Positions 10,101 to 21,800 of a stretch of DNA of 64,000 nucleotides are shown here, one piece after another. The notes beneath the pieces were generated by a model. The model was not told where the DNA came from. It did not search any database and saw only the letters and a program-made list of their open reading frames with translations. The stretch lies in contig NC_051436.1 in NCBI RefSeq assembly GCF_001649575.2, forward strand, positions 4,597,682-4,661,681. The letters are read 5' to 3'. The translations under genes were made by a program, and so were the position numbers. Origin of the DNA: Kryptolebias marmoratus. Lineage: Eukaryota > Chordata > Actinopteri > Cyprinodontiformes > Rivulidae. How positions within the stretch are numbered: the first letter of the stretch is position 1; every line of letters begins with the position of its first letter.

Positions 10101-13100
10101 AGAGCTAAAAGATAATCCACTGCCTTTTGCAGCAGGTGATAAAAATGTAGTCATGGTCTACTGCTTTAATGCATTTGTTTACATGTGATTTTTAACAAAA
10201 TAAGTTCTGAAATCTGAGTTTTGTTACATCCTCTCACTAAACCAGGACTCTGTGCATTTAGATTTGTACACTTGGCCAAATCAGGTCCAATCAGGCTACA
10301 AATCAAAGCTTGAATGTGTCTATTGTGTAAAAAAAAAAAAAAAATCTTTTGTTTTGAATCACCTGTTGCAGCTTCCATGTTTGCATGAAGAGAACAGCCA
10401 ACGTTTTGAGTAAATAACAGCTGTGACGATCATTTCACTTTTATCTTCAGTCTTTAACTCTATTCTCTTCAACCTTTTTAATCCATAATTCTTCTCACAT
10501 TCCCTCCAGGTGTTTCACACTTTGTGCACAGAAGTCAACAGGCATCTGCTTCCTGCCAGATGTTTGAGTATTTTTGGGGGGGTGGACCAGGTGGTAGAAA
10601 AAGCTGTAAATGTTAAAGCAGCCACTCGGGGTGACTGTAAATAACCTCCTCACGCAACACGACATTGAAATAAATGTCACGGCCCTTTTTAGACCGAACC
10701 GAACAGAGGCACAGCTGAGCTCGGACCTCAGCGAGAGGAAAATGCAGCTTTTTAGACCTCAAAAAAGCTGATAAATGCAGCTTTTTGCAGCACTTGAGTG
10801 AGTTAGCCCAAAGATCTTTGCTGTCTGATAAACTTAAGAGCATAGAAAGTTTAATTAAATCATTCTGAAACAGAGAATTGGTCAAGAACAGTTAAAAATG
10901 CCACAATAAAAGCATCTATACAAGTAAAAGCTTACAGTGAAGGCTCTTATTTGATGCATTTCATATGGCTTTACTTGTATGATTTACTTATTTGATGTAT
11001 TTTTTTTCAGTGATTAGTTACAAAAACGTAAAAATTGTCGTCGCTGGGGGGAAAAAAGATTTATTTATGCAGCCTACAAAAGCTTTAAAGATGTTTTTAT
11101 GACTTAATTTGTGAAAAACATGAAAACTGAGTTTTATTTCCCGACTCTTTTTATTGCAAAACAGAGAAAGCCCATTATTCCTTTTAAATGTTGCTTTTGT
11201 GGCTTACAGATTATTTTTTATTTTTTTTACTTTTTTAAAAGAATCATTTTATGTTGTATTGTTTAAACTTTTTGAAAACTAAATGTTTAAGGCTAACTTT
11301 GGCAAAGTTCCTTAATTAACTAGTAACTGGTGTTAAATTTAAAAAAAGGGGGGAATTTGTAAATTTATTGTCAAACCACAAAAGCAAAGTTTTGGGATTT
11401 AAAATTTTGTTTTTGTTTTTTCTCCCCCCCATTTTGTTAAGTTATAAAAAAAAACTAGTAAGTTATGGATTTAACCCAGGAGCAAGACAAAAGTGAATGT
11501 TTTAGCCAGTGTTATTAATGTTTTATGGGAAAAAGACGCTACATTAGAGACTTCCTCAGTTTCAAACGAGTCAAATCTTCCATGTCTGTGTATTCACTCA
11601 TAATCTTTATTAATTAAATCAACTGTCATTGCTTGAGGCTCTATAGAGTTTTTGTCTGTGACCAACCACAATTAACCAACAAAACTGGCTGCAATCATTA
11701 TAAAAATTGGGGAAATATTAAAATAAATTCACATACAACAATAAATACGAAGTGATCCTGCTCTCAGGTGAACAATTAGGTATTTTAAGATGCACAAAAG
11801 AGCTTTAATGTTTTACTTCTTTATTCACATCTGTATTACATCGTCTTTTTCGAGTCATCCTCCTCCATCTAACCCTGTCCTCACTCCAGCTCCCTCCATG
11901 TCCTCTCTAACTGCATCCATACATCTCCTCTTTGTCTTTAACCGGCACACGAGGTGCTCTTGTTTGTGCTCCCTCGTGGCTTGTTTATCTACATCATTAT
12001 ATTTGCATCAGATCAAAACCTTCAACACATCCTAATCCCTCCAAGTTTACTGCCTGCTTCTGTTTGGGCGGAGTATTATTCCCTGCAGCTTATCTCACTA
12101 AACAAGTCAGACCTGTAAAGCAGCAGGTTGGACGGAAGAACGTGTTTTGATATCAGAATACTTTAAAAGCTGCTTTTTGTTATTGATTAAAGCCTAAAAA
12201 TTAGATCAGAAACTGCTTATTTTTTCAGGGTCCTGTGGATAAGGTCTGTTATCTCACTAGTGACTGGTTGGAGACAATACATTTTGAGGAAAAAATGCAA
12301 ATTTTCAGTCAATATCTCACTGAGTTGGTGTTTTAAGTTTATGGTGAAAAAATTTCCACTTATGTGCAACATTTCTGCAAATGACATTCAGATATTTTGT
12401 TGTTGTTGTTGCAGTTTTGTCTCAATTCGATCCTGATTTCTTTTTTTTTGTTTCCAATTAGTCCCAATTTAATTTCATAAAATCACTAAACCGTCCCAAA
12501 GTTTTACGTTTCTCGCTCTTCCTGACTCTCAGAAATTAATTGAAGAGTTCATTACTGGTTTCAGACGCCCACGACTGTGATTCATATTGAGTGAAGTTGT
12601 CAAGCAAATCGTTTGAACATGTTCGAAACTCCTGCGACACAAAAGCAGAAACTGAGACGTTTGAATGATGCAGGTTTCTGTCTGGCTGGTACTCAGCGGT
12701 TTATCCGTATTCTTGCAGAAGTCACTTATATTCGATTGTAGATTTCTGATTTGGACGATCCATATTGGATTGATCCTAACCAACACTGTTTTATCCATGG
12801 TTTCACTGCCATCCCCCGTCTTATTCAAATGTTTCAGTACATGAAAACAAGGAAAATGGCTGAAGTGAACCCTCATGAAAAATAATAATGAAAGAAAAGC
12901 TCTCGCCTTACAAAGAGAGCAGGGCTGCAGGGACATCAGGGACTCTGTGTCGTCTGAGACCCCTTTAATCTCCACACACTCATCCGAGCATTAAACTTCC
13001 ATGCAGAGAGTGAAAGGGCATGTCAGCGTATGAGTGCCTACGAGTGCCTCGGTGCACGTTAGCCGGCACCGATCGAGCCGGCCATGCGTGCTCCGAAGGT

Positions 13101-13380
13101 TCAGAGCCCCGGAACAAACTCCTGTCTGAGGTTAAGTGGATGCACAACTACCGCAAATGTTACACCTGAGTGACGCAGGCGGAGACCTCAGCTCGGCTTT
13201 GTTTTATGGCAGAACTGGGCAACTTTTTTTCTTTGATCCTCAGGGCTGACGTCAATTAAAGAAGTCCAAAGGCTGCACGTAATATATGTCACAAATGTCA
13301 TCAAAAATCAGAATGCAGTGTCGAAAGTTCGCTGTGTTTTGCTTGAAACTAATTTGTTGTGTATATGTAGGTCAGTTAAA
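10101..13380. other. Unique AT-rich non-coding sequence
   Basis: No recognisable gene or transposon end. 10880-11780 is especially AT-rich. The 148-codon minus-strand frame at 12529-12975 shows no domain, no codon-like pattern and no splice context, so it is not called. 13020-13100 is locally CpG-rich. Confidence 0.45.
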
Positions 13381-13391
13381 AACAAAAAAGG

Positions 13392-13445
13392 GAGTGTGGA
13401 GTTCAAGCTTTAAAAGCTTGAACTTTAACAGCTTGAACTCCACTC
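13392..13445. repeat. Nested inverted repeat (hairpin)
   Basis: The outer arms are 'gagtgtggagttcaagct' (13392-13409) and 'agcttgaactccactc' (13430-13445), complementary apart from a two-base bulge. A near-perfect inner palindrome at 13401-13423 has arms 'gttcaagcttt' and 'aaagcttgaac'. The left arm can therefore pair with either of two right arms. Confidence 0.7.
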
Positions 13446-13787
13446 TCTTTGCTTTTTGAGTCAAAACCTCCTCAGGTGAGAAGCACAACATCTTCAGCTA
13501 CCGAACAGAAGTCCAGTTTTTGTTTTTTAACCCCGTTTTTGGATTTACCGTGTCCCGGATGACTGAGAATCTACACCAGCATCTTTTTTACATGAAGCTG
13601 CATTCAATGATAGTCACCCATCAGGAAAAGAACTGTGTGCAGGCGTGAGTAATAGGATTATCAGGCGGAGGTAACCTGATGATTTGGGTCTGTTTTAGGA
13701 TCCCATTGATTCAGTGGATCCTGAGCCTCTGCCTGGTTTTCCTTGGGATTTATATTCAGTAGCTTTCAGATTTATTTTCAGCTGTAT

Positions 13788-14566
13788 TTAAGTCAAATGA
13801 AAAGTGATTTGAAACCAAAATCGACCAAAGGAAAGTCATAGAAGGTGCTTGCATTTTGAGAAAGTCGCACTAATTTAAAATTAATAATTAGAGATAGTAA
13901 AAACCCCAACTAGGATATTTTCTGTGAGTGTATCGAGAGCCAAACACAGGAAGAAGGCAGTAAACGGCAAATACAGACAGTGTTGGGGTGAAATGGTTCA
14001 GTTTGTTGTGATTAATTGTGAAAATCGACCCAAAACTCCAACATCTGAGTCGTTCTTCAGCTTCCTGAAGGACAAGAAGGTTGGATGGATGTGGTTAGTT
14101 CAGCTCCTGGTGAAACCTGAAGTCTGGAGACTGACAGCAGTTAACGTTCTGAAGAGGACCGCCTGAAATATAAACCTTCAATAGAAGAACCACTTCCTGT
14201 CGGACCGGCACTGGCCGCCTCCCGCTGTCCGGCTGGGAAACTCCTCGCAGACTGTGTGACATCACTCCAGACCAACAAAAACAGGTTTTCAAACTGGTCC
14301 TCTTGCTTCTTCTGCTTCCATTTCCCCTGATAAACATGGCGACAGTGACTTCCTCAGCGGTCTGCCACTGTTGGCCCCGCCTTCTTCATCATCACCAATC
14401 GAGGTGGTAGCTCCGCCCACACAATCAGCCCACAGAAACTCTAAAAACAAGTCATTAACGTTTGAAATCAGAGAAATGGACCACTGGAGGGTTTTATGAC
14501 GGCGTTTAACTAAAAGAAAATCACGAGAACTCGTTATTTTGATATTTTATTTCATTTCACCTTTAA
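13788..14566 (+). mobile_element. Kolobok-like TTAA-flanked element, copy 1
   Basis: This segment aligns over its whole length with the reverse complement of 20982-21800. Both copies begin and end at TTAA (here 13788-13791 and 14563-14566), and the terminal bases are related inverted repeats of the form AGGTGAAATGAAA, with the left one decayed. TTAA target choice is known for Kolobok and piggyBac elements. The internal frame at 13993 resembles a THAP zinc finger, which favours Kolobok. The left part holds the frame and the right part is GC-richer ('gccccgcc', 'ctccgccca') before an AT-rich end. It is too short for a transposase, so it is non-autonomous or a remnant. Confidence 0.65.
13993..14166 (+). 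pseudogene. Decayed THAP-like zinc-finger frame
   Basis: The frame starts MVQFVVINCENR and continues with SESFFSFLKDKK and a Trp-rich stretch. This follows the THAP layout: Met-Val-x, first Cys pair, Asn-Arg, then a Ser-Phe-x-x-Phe-Pro-Lys-Asp block and a Trp. The first Cys position is Val here, the Pro of the Phe-Pro block is Leu, and the later Cys/His ligands are absent before the stop. THAP domains bind DNA in host genes and in some transposases. The second copy (21574 to 21437, minus) shows the same start. It is most likely a dead remnant of a transposase N-terminus; chance similarity remains possible. Confidence 0.4.
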
Positions 14567-14569
14567 CTC

Positions 14570-16860
14570 ACGGAGAGTACAGCTGAAGATCTCAAATGTT
14601 TTGTCATACCTCCTAATAAAAAAATTGAATCTGGATTATTCCTTGAAGCTGGTAGAAATTCATTTCTAGGGTCCTTTTTTTTGTTAAGAATAGAAAAACA
14701 AAACCGTGTGCGAGGCAGTGTTTGTCTGTGCTCGAGTTCAATAAACAACGAGGACAACTTGATTAAGTCTCGTTTACTGTGACGACGTGGGCCTAATGAG
14801 CAATATTGGTTTCAGTGTGCTGAATAAAAACAATGGCCTAATAAAACTGAAACCAAGTGTTATGTACAAGGAAAGCTCACTTGATAAACATAATGAGTTA
14901 TCCGTTAAGCATATCACATTAGGCGTTCTTCATCTCGGTTGTCACCTTGGGAATACAAGTTTTCTAACAATGCCCATACAGAAAATAAATGTAATTCTTT
15001 GAGATTATAAAGCTTTGAAGAAGAGATGATGGAGGTTTCTGACCTTTCTGCTGCAGGAGAATAAATATAGCAGAGTTCACTCTCTCCTTAACTCTCTCTG
15101 CAACATATTTCCAAGTCTTCCTCATGCGAGTTCACATTCTTGGCATCGTTTTTTTCCCCCCTCCATCTCTTCTTTTCTAATTATCTCCCTCCGAGTCAGT
15201 CCTCCTCTCCGACCCTTTGGTGTCTTTCTGTGCCTGTCATCATTCTGTCATCTGCATTTATGGCCCGGTGTTGGACAGAGGAGTGCAGCAGTGGGGAGGC
15301 CGATTGGCTGCGGTCCAGGACGTGATGCATCGGCTGTTCGGGCGGGCGGGGGGGGAATCTGGTGTCCGACCCCACAGAGGTCGTAAAACTGAAAGATGGA
15401 TGCAGTGCTGATATTTTAACTCGGCACGCAGTTATGACCAGGGGGGAGAATCTGTTGGCGTGTTCACGTCAAGGCGAGCATGTGTCCCAAAGCAAGTATG
15501 TTAATATGTTTGTCTTTTCCCCTGCACCTATTTAACGGTTCAACAGGGAGCAACAGGAGATAGCTCCTTGGATATAAACCTTATTGGAGATGACAGAAAC
15601 ATAAACGCGTGCCGAAACTTGCCGTAGGGCTTCCTTACCACGGGTTTAAGTTGGCCTGTAGGTCCAGAAATGATTATAAAAGCTTTGGAATGAGTTGCCA
15701 AGGCTGAGGAGGCCTAATGAAACACTGAACTCATTGGCAGGGATTGCCACTTTGCTTCTCTCCAAGGATTTAAGATTCATCCGACATCCACCCAACGTCA
15801 AGATCTGAGGAGCCCGGAGTCCAAGGCTTGGCGTTGTATCTTTGTGCTTCTAAATACGCAAACAGAAAGCATGAAAGAATCTGCAGAAGAGATCTAAACT
15901 CCTGACCGAGAAAATTCCTTTCAGGGGCTTAGTCGGCACACTTGGCCTGATCCCCCATGAAAGCCATAAAAACCAGGAGATTGGTGCATTGGGTCTAGAA
16001 CGCTGAGCAAGAGTTAAATTGCTGTCCTTAGGAATTACGCCCAGAGGAAAGTAAAGGGTAAGATGGACACCCAGTGGAGACGGAGTCGAAGAGAAGAAAT
16101 CTCTTCGACTCCGAAAAGGCCGAAAAGGAAGAAATCATGTGAAAAGGAAACATGTTGGATATTTTGATGGTGACTGGCTCAGAACTGTCTACAGTAAACC
16201 AAACCAGAGAGTGGGACACAGGATATGAGACACTCTTGGTATAATATCCAAATATAATTAACTCCCTTCTGAACTTGAAAAAGATACAAGGGGGAAATGA
16301 GGGAAGGGAGTGGATTTCAGGTTTTATTATGACTCCGTATTTTGATGAGAAAAGGGAGAGAAGTTGTGTCAAACTAAGTAAAATTTATTGTGCTTCCCAG
16401 TGTCCTCGCCTGGCTTTGATCCCTACAGCAGTTTACACACTTTTACAATAAGACACTTTGTTGGGCTCATTCTAATGTTTGGTCAGTGGCCTTTGGGTCT
16501 TCAATTTGGCCAAAATGGCAGCTTTCCATCTCAGTCATTACTACCAAGGGGGGAGCAGAGAGCTGTTCAGGTGTTAAGTTTAGAGTTGAGCTTGTATCTG
16601 TGAAGGTTTTCTGGTTTGTAACGTGGCGCTGTGACTGTTGCTTGCAGTCCTTTGATGTAAAATGGCTCAGAAGCAAGTGGCTGCTCTTCTGCTAACGCCC
16701 ACTAGGAGTGGTTCTGTGTTTAATGGCCTCTGTTACAGCAGTTGAAGGAAAGTGGAGAGCCCGGTATCTTTTTGTTTGGCAGGAACTGCTGGGTTTAGCT
16801 TTTCCACCTTGCTTGCTTTTCTCACCATTCATAAATGGAAAGTTGTGCCTTATACTTTCT
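14570..16860. other. Unique non-coding sequence, possibly holding conserved elements
   Basis: No gene recognised. Two stretches, 14785-14950 ('cctaatgagcaatattgg' and beyond) and 15645-15790, are free of recognised repeats, of mixed composition and rich in homeobox-type ATTA/TAAT words. They look like candidate conserved non-coding DNA, but only alignment to other fish could show this. A short G-run lies at 15346-15354. Confidence 0.3.
16081..16113. repeat. Perfect 14-bp stem-loop
   Basis: The arms are CGGAGTCGAAGAGA (16081-16094) and TCTCTTCGACTCCG (16100-16113), perfectly complementary, with the 5-base loop 'agaaa'. It is too short for a microRNA precursor, and no T-run follows that would suggest a terminator. 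Confidence 0.85.
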
Positions 16861-16864
16861 ATTC

Positions 16865-17057
16865 CAGTGGTGCCCAGTCCTGGTCCTGGAGGACCTCTAC
16901 CCTGCATGTTTTAGATGTTTCTCGGGTCTTCAGCATGTCTTAATGTTCTGCAGAAGCCTGTTAACGACTTATTTGTTAAAATCGGGTGTGTCAAAGTGGA
17001 GAAACATCTAAAACATGCAGGATAGTGGCCCTCCAAGACCACGACTGGACACCACTG
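16865..17057. mobile_element. hAT-type MITE ('ggtcctggagg' family), copy 1
   Basis: The ends are CAGTGGTGCCCAGTCCTGG and its near inverse 'gactggacaccactg', with long subterminal inverted repeats ('tgcatgttttagatgtttct' against 'agaaacatctaaaacatgca'). Length is 193 bp. The flanking 8-mers TTCTATTC and GTTCATTA do not match, so the target duplication has decayed. The best copies are at 35183 and 35528. Confidence 0.85.
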
Positions 17058-17839
17058 GTTCATTAAGTTTACTGTGGAAAGACTGTCAAACTCTCAAAGA
17101 CAGCCCATCCCACCTCTGACACCAATGTGGCAAGCCAACCTCAAAGAATGAAAATATAAATCCTATTCTTAATAGTGCTCCTGCTCTATATAATTATAGC
17201 CTATTTTGACTCAAATTGTCCTTCCCCTGCAGTTCTTGCAGCCATTTACACCCAAAATACCACGGTCCATGTTCAAGTGGCATTAAAGATTGAGTTTTAC
17301 CCTCCATCTCCAAGGATCCTTTAAGAATTGTTGGCAGAACAATGTATGAGACGGATATGAGCAAAAGAACTGTGAATTTTCCTCACATGGAGCAGTAGGA
17401 TTTTGTTGAAAAATGTGAGAAAACCCAGCCCTCTTTGGAGCTCTAACAGTAGAAACATCATTTCAGGTTTAAACGGGTCACAAAGTTGGAGTTGGGTTTT
17501 TGCAAAGTTTGCGTTTCTCTGTTTTTACACTTCTTATAGTTTATGCATCAAAAAGAAGACATTTAGTAGTTTCACCCATTGTGTCTCCCACTGTTGTTGG
17601 ACTTCTGGGTTTTTATTAAATCCCCTCCACTGTGCATCCAAACTCTCATTGACTTCCATTGCACCGGAGCTCAGAATTTACTCTTCAAGTGGAAAAGTCT
17701 TTTTAAAAGGTCATAAAACCCACATAAACCCCTGTAGAAATGGATGAACTTGCGTGTGACGACCAGATGTTTTGGCCACCGATTGTTTGCATTTCCTCCG
17801 GTTTGGTTTATAGTTTTTGCGCAGCGACTGTTTTTGTCT

Positions 17840-17950
17840 GAGGCTTGGTTTCTAGTCTGCATTCCTGTCTGCGTGTCTTATTAGGAGTGCTGTCAGGGAA
17901 TGAGGCACGTGTATACAGTTATCATGGAAACCCAAATGAGATTAAATTAA
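17840..17950 (+). repeat. Old dispersed repeat, relative of 1205-1310
   Basis: Shares 'agtctgc', 'tgctgtcagg' and the RFX-box-like block with the segment near 1205-1310, at clearly reduced identity. Extent is approximate and the family unknown. Confidence 0.45.
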
Positions 17951-18814
17951 GACTAAATGGTTATTTAACTTTGAGCAGTAGCTGCATTTCCACCTTTTTA
18001 TCCATTTATTGTAATTTTATTTTTGGCCGCAGATTTTATGACTTTCTCTTTCTGTGTTACCGGGATCAAGTTGATTTCTAAATCAGCAGTTTGTGATCCA
18101 ATTTCATTATGTTCCCGTTTATTGAAGAATCCTAGACAATCCCACATACCAAGTGTGTAACACTAAAAAAAACGAGGCCGGGTTTTATGCACAAATCTGT
18201 CATCAAGCCAAAACTATAGAGCTCTAAATTATTATAAACCCCGTTTTTTATTGATTCTGGAACAGCTAAACATACTCAGTTTCCAAGTAATACTGCGCTG
18301 CTTTATTACTTTTGACACATGCCCTTGAATTTGAGGGAAAGGTAAACAAAATGCCGAATGAGTCTCATTCGACTCATAACATTTCAAAATTTCACGGTTT
18401 AATATTACATCTGAGGAGATTAAGAGATGCCAAAACAAAAGCTTTTCCAAAGAAAATGTTTAAGTCCAGGAAAACATGCACCTTTTATTCTGAGTCTTTC
18501 AGACAAACACACAAAGCCCATCTGAAACCTGCTTAGTGTTGTGTTTCGAAAGGCAGGCATGAAGTTAATCATGCTGACATATTATCTGCACACAGCTGCT
18601 GCACAGGGAAAGTTTCTCGTAGGAAATGCAAAATAAAGATATGCAATAAAAAGCTCGTGGGGAGATGTGTATTTTATCTTGCTCTGACATTTACTTCAGA
18701 CGGAGAGAGGTTTTTCTAATTTTATTGCTTTTCGGAGGCATATATGTACAGAAATACACAGGTATGGATGTCATACCATCCTCCCCGTCTTTTCTTTCCA
18801 AAGTCTGAGTCACA

Positions 18815-19065
18815 TTGAGCGTCTGGCGCAGACGGGGGTGACACCTTGCATGCAGCGCGACTGGAGGACGGCCATTTGTCAAACGGTTCAGAAAGCAATG
18901 CGCACGCAGCGCCGGGATTCAAACGCAAACGTTATGTCGGCGCGAACACAGACAACCTCCCGCGCTTGATAAATTAAGACAGTGCTGCGGATCAGAGAGG
19001 GCGTTCTGCTGCGAGCTTCTGTGCAGAACAAATCGGGACGGACGGGCGAGTCATGTCGCACGCGT
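18815..19065. promoter_or_regulatory. CpG-rich patch, possible promoter or regulatory region
   Basis: CpG dinucleotides are dense (for example 'gcgcacgcagcgccggg', 'gtcggcgcgaacac', 'cgggacggacgggcgag') against an AT-rich background. A polypyrimidine tract ending 'ttgtttttcttgtgcag' follows at 19223-19241 and could serve as a splice acceptor. No convincing coding frame was found on either strand. It may be a small CpG island of an unseen transcript or simply a GC-rich patch. Confidence 0.3.
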
Positions 19066-19069
19066 GTTG

Positions 19070-20980
19070 TTTGACTTTAACCTGCATTAAAAAGACAAGC
19101 CAGCTCAGATCACAACAGATTAACTCCGCTTCTCCTTCAGCCATCTGGACAGGCTAGTCTTGATAAAACAATATCAGCTCGGAGAGGAAATTGATGATGT
19201 CGTCAGAAATGCGGCCTTGACTTTTTGTTTTTCTTGTGCAGAGGAAAAAAGAGAGAGAAGTGGGACTCGGAACATTAATATTAACCTCGGCAGCGGTGTT
19301 GGTGTCTGCCTGTCTGCGGCGGCCGCTTCAGTTCTCCCCAACATGCCGGGAGCTGGTTCAGTGCTTTAACACCAACTCAGGCTCCACCGTGACCCTTTCA
19401 GCACATCAGCGCTGAAAACATATTTTTAGGTTTTGTTCAAGAGCTTTTCCTCGGGGATTTACATTTTTCACGAGTGAGTAACGCTGTGCAAATCGAAGCT
19501 CTTAGGGTTGGATCTGTGATGGCTGCAGACCTGGAGCACAAAGGTGGGGGGGGGGGGTAAAAAAAAATAAATAAAAATGGAGCATCAACCTCCTAATCCT
19601 TGTTTGCTGTTTTCATTATCAAACTGTGACATTTCTGCTGAGGATTTGTAACCTAAATATAACACACAAATTAGGTGATCAGCAGCATTTTTACTAAATT
19701 TAATGAGAAATTTTAACATGTAGGACTTAAAAACCTTTAAACGAAATAAATAAAGCATTAAAGAAAAGAAACTGACACAACAGGAAAACTTAAAACATCT
19801 AAAGATAAAAACTCTTGTTTTTTTTAAACGTACAGCTGATGTGTTGTATTTGTAACTTTACAACCAGTTAAAGAAAAAAAAACAGGGAAGATTTGGATTT
19901 TTTTACTCTAAATTGTTTTCATAGATCTAATGAACTACTCTGCGTGTCCTAAACCTAATAAAAAAGATAAGAAACTAAACAAACGTTGATAAAAACCAAG
20001 GCATTTTAATAGTTATACTACATTTCTAAACCTGAAAACCGGAACAAACAGCCATTCAGTTCCTAAACCTAACCAAAGAAAACAGAAAGTTGGGATAAAG
20101 ATCAGAAAGTTCTCAGTCCTAACAAACAGTTTATTCCTAAAACTAACCAAAGAGAACAAACTGGATGTAAACTCTGCTGAAAACCGTTTCTGCACTGAAG
20201 TTAAAACTCTTGGGTTTGAACAGACAACTGTTTTCATCTCCAAACATCACAAGAACGTATTCCTCTTTGCTGTTACGGGATGCAAATCAATAAAGTTTTT
20301 ACAGTTTTGTATTTAAATATTGTATTTAAGACTTTATTAAAAACTCTGCTTTCCTGCTGTTTTAATTGTTCATAATATCCTGAAACTATCAGTGAACAAT
20401 AAGAGAAAATATTCATTTAATTCAATATTAAAGACCAGATTCTGTAGATTCTTTTGTAATAAGTTTGAAAAGTTTTCCTTTCTTATTCTTTATCAGCCCT
20501 CATCGCCTAAACGTTTAATTTATAAAAGGTTGAAGTTGCTGTAGTTGTTTCTCCTATCTCTGCCGTTGACGGTAAATATTCATACAACGTTTGTTTGTTC
20601 TTCTAGCTTGTGTCACGTGACAGAAAAAGGCCATTAGGAACCTCCTGTTTCCTTTAAACTGCAGCTGATAATGAATTTAGGTCCAATCCTGGCTGTTTGA
20701 ATCAGATCTGAATAAATGTATGGAAACCCCTCACAACTGAACCGTAGTTAAAGAATAAAGTGAAAGCAGCTGGATCCAGGCAATCTAATCTGCAGTCTGT
20801 TCTCTTCCATCCTGAAGTTTTCCACTCGGTGACCTCTCTGACCTCTGAAGCTCCTCTTTATTCAGCTCCAGTCCCCCTCCATGTTTAAACCTCCCGTACT
20901 TTCACACTCTTTCTTCCCTGCTCGTATGACTTCGCTGTGTTTGACAGACCACCACGGCTTTCAGCTCTCACTCCTCTGAC
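19070..20980. other. Non-coding; G-run and a weak diverged tandem repeat
   Basis: A 13-base G-run with an A-rich tail occurs at about 19545-19575. From about 19945 to 20175 the phrase 'cctaaacctaa...aaaga' recurs three or four times at irregular spacing, suggesting a very old tandem repeat. 20570-20980 looks unique. No gene recognised. Confidence 0.4.
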
Positions 20981-20981
20981 T

Positions 20982-21800
20982 TTAAAGGGGAAATTAAATA
21001 AAATATAAAAATAACGAGTTTTCATGATTTTCTTTTAGTTCAACGCCATCATAAAACCATCCAGTGGTCCATTTCTGTGATTTCAAACGTTAAGGACTTG
21101 TTTTTAGAGTTTCAGTGGGCTGATTGTGTGGGCGGAGTTACCACCTCGGTTGGTGGCGTAGAAGGAGGCGGGGCCAGCTGTGGCAGACCGCTGCAGGACG
21201 CTGAGGAGGTCACTGTCGCCGTGTTTATCAGGGGAAATGGAAGCAGAAGAAGCAAGAGGACAGCTTTGAAAACATGTTTTTGTTGGTCTGGAGTGATGCT
21301 GTCAGGAACTCCCAAACTTCACAGTGATGTCACTCAGTCTGCGAGGAGTTTCCCATCCGGACAGCGGGAGGCGGCCGGTGCCGGTCCGACAGGAAGTGGT
21401 TCTTCTGTCGAAGGTTTGTATTTCAGGTGGTCCTCTTCAGAACGTTAACTGCTGTGCGGGTTTCACCAGGAAGTAAACTAACCACATCCATCCAACCTTC
21501 AGGAAGCTGAAGAACGACTCAGCTGTTGGAGTTTTGGGTCGATTTTCACAATTAATTACAACAAACTGAACCATTTCACCCCAACACTGTCTGTATTTGT
21601 TTGCTTCCCTGTTTGGTTCTCGATACGTCACCCTCCTGATTGATCACAGAAAATGCTGAAGAAACTTCAATCACTTTTTCGATCTTTTATTAATTTTAAA
21701 TTAGTGTAATTTTTTTTAATGCGAGACTCTGAAAACAAGCACCTAATGACTTTCTTTTGATTTACTTTAGCTTCCAAACACTTTTCATTTCACCTTTTAA
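20982..21800 (-). mobile_element. Kolobok-like TTAA-flanked element, copy 2 (inverted)
   Basis: Inverted partner of 13788-14566. It is flanked by TTAA at 20982-20985 and 21797-21800. The left end AGGGGAAATTAAA and the inverse of the right end AAGGTGAAATGAAA form the terminal inverted repeat. It is about 40 bp longer than copy 1 because of small insertions such as the 'aagtttgggagttcctgaca' segment. Two copies whose end points agree at TTAA on both sides argue for independent transposition rather than a simple inverted duplication. Confidence 0.65.
21437..21574 (-). pseudogene. Decayed THAP-like frame, second copy
   Basis: Starts at 21574 on the minus strand with MVQFVVINCENR and continues 'TPTAESFFSFLK'. 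Relative to copy 1 it lacks a short 'DKK' coding segment. It stops after about 45 residues. The second Cys and Asn-Arg are kept; the first Cys and the later ligands are not. Same interpretation as 13993-14166. Confidence 0.4.

Noticed and set aside
12529..12975. 148-codon minus-strand frame
   Set aside because: No recognisable domain or signal; composition is what AT-rich non-coding DNA gives.
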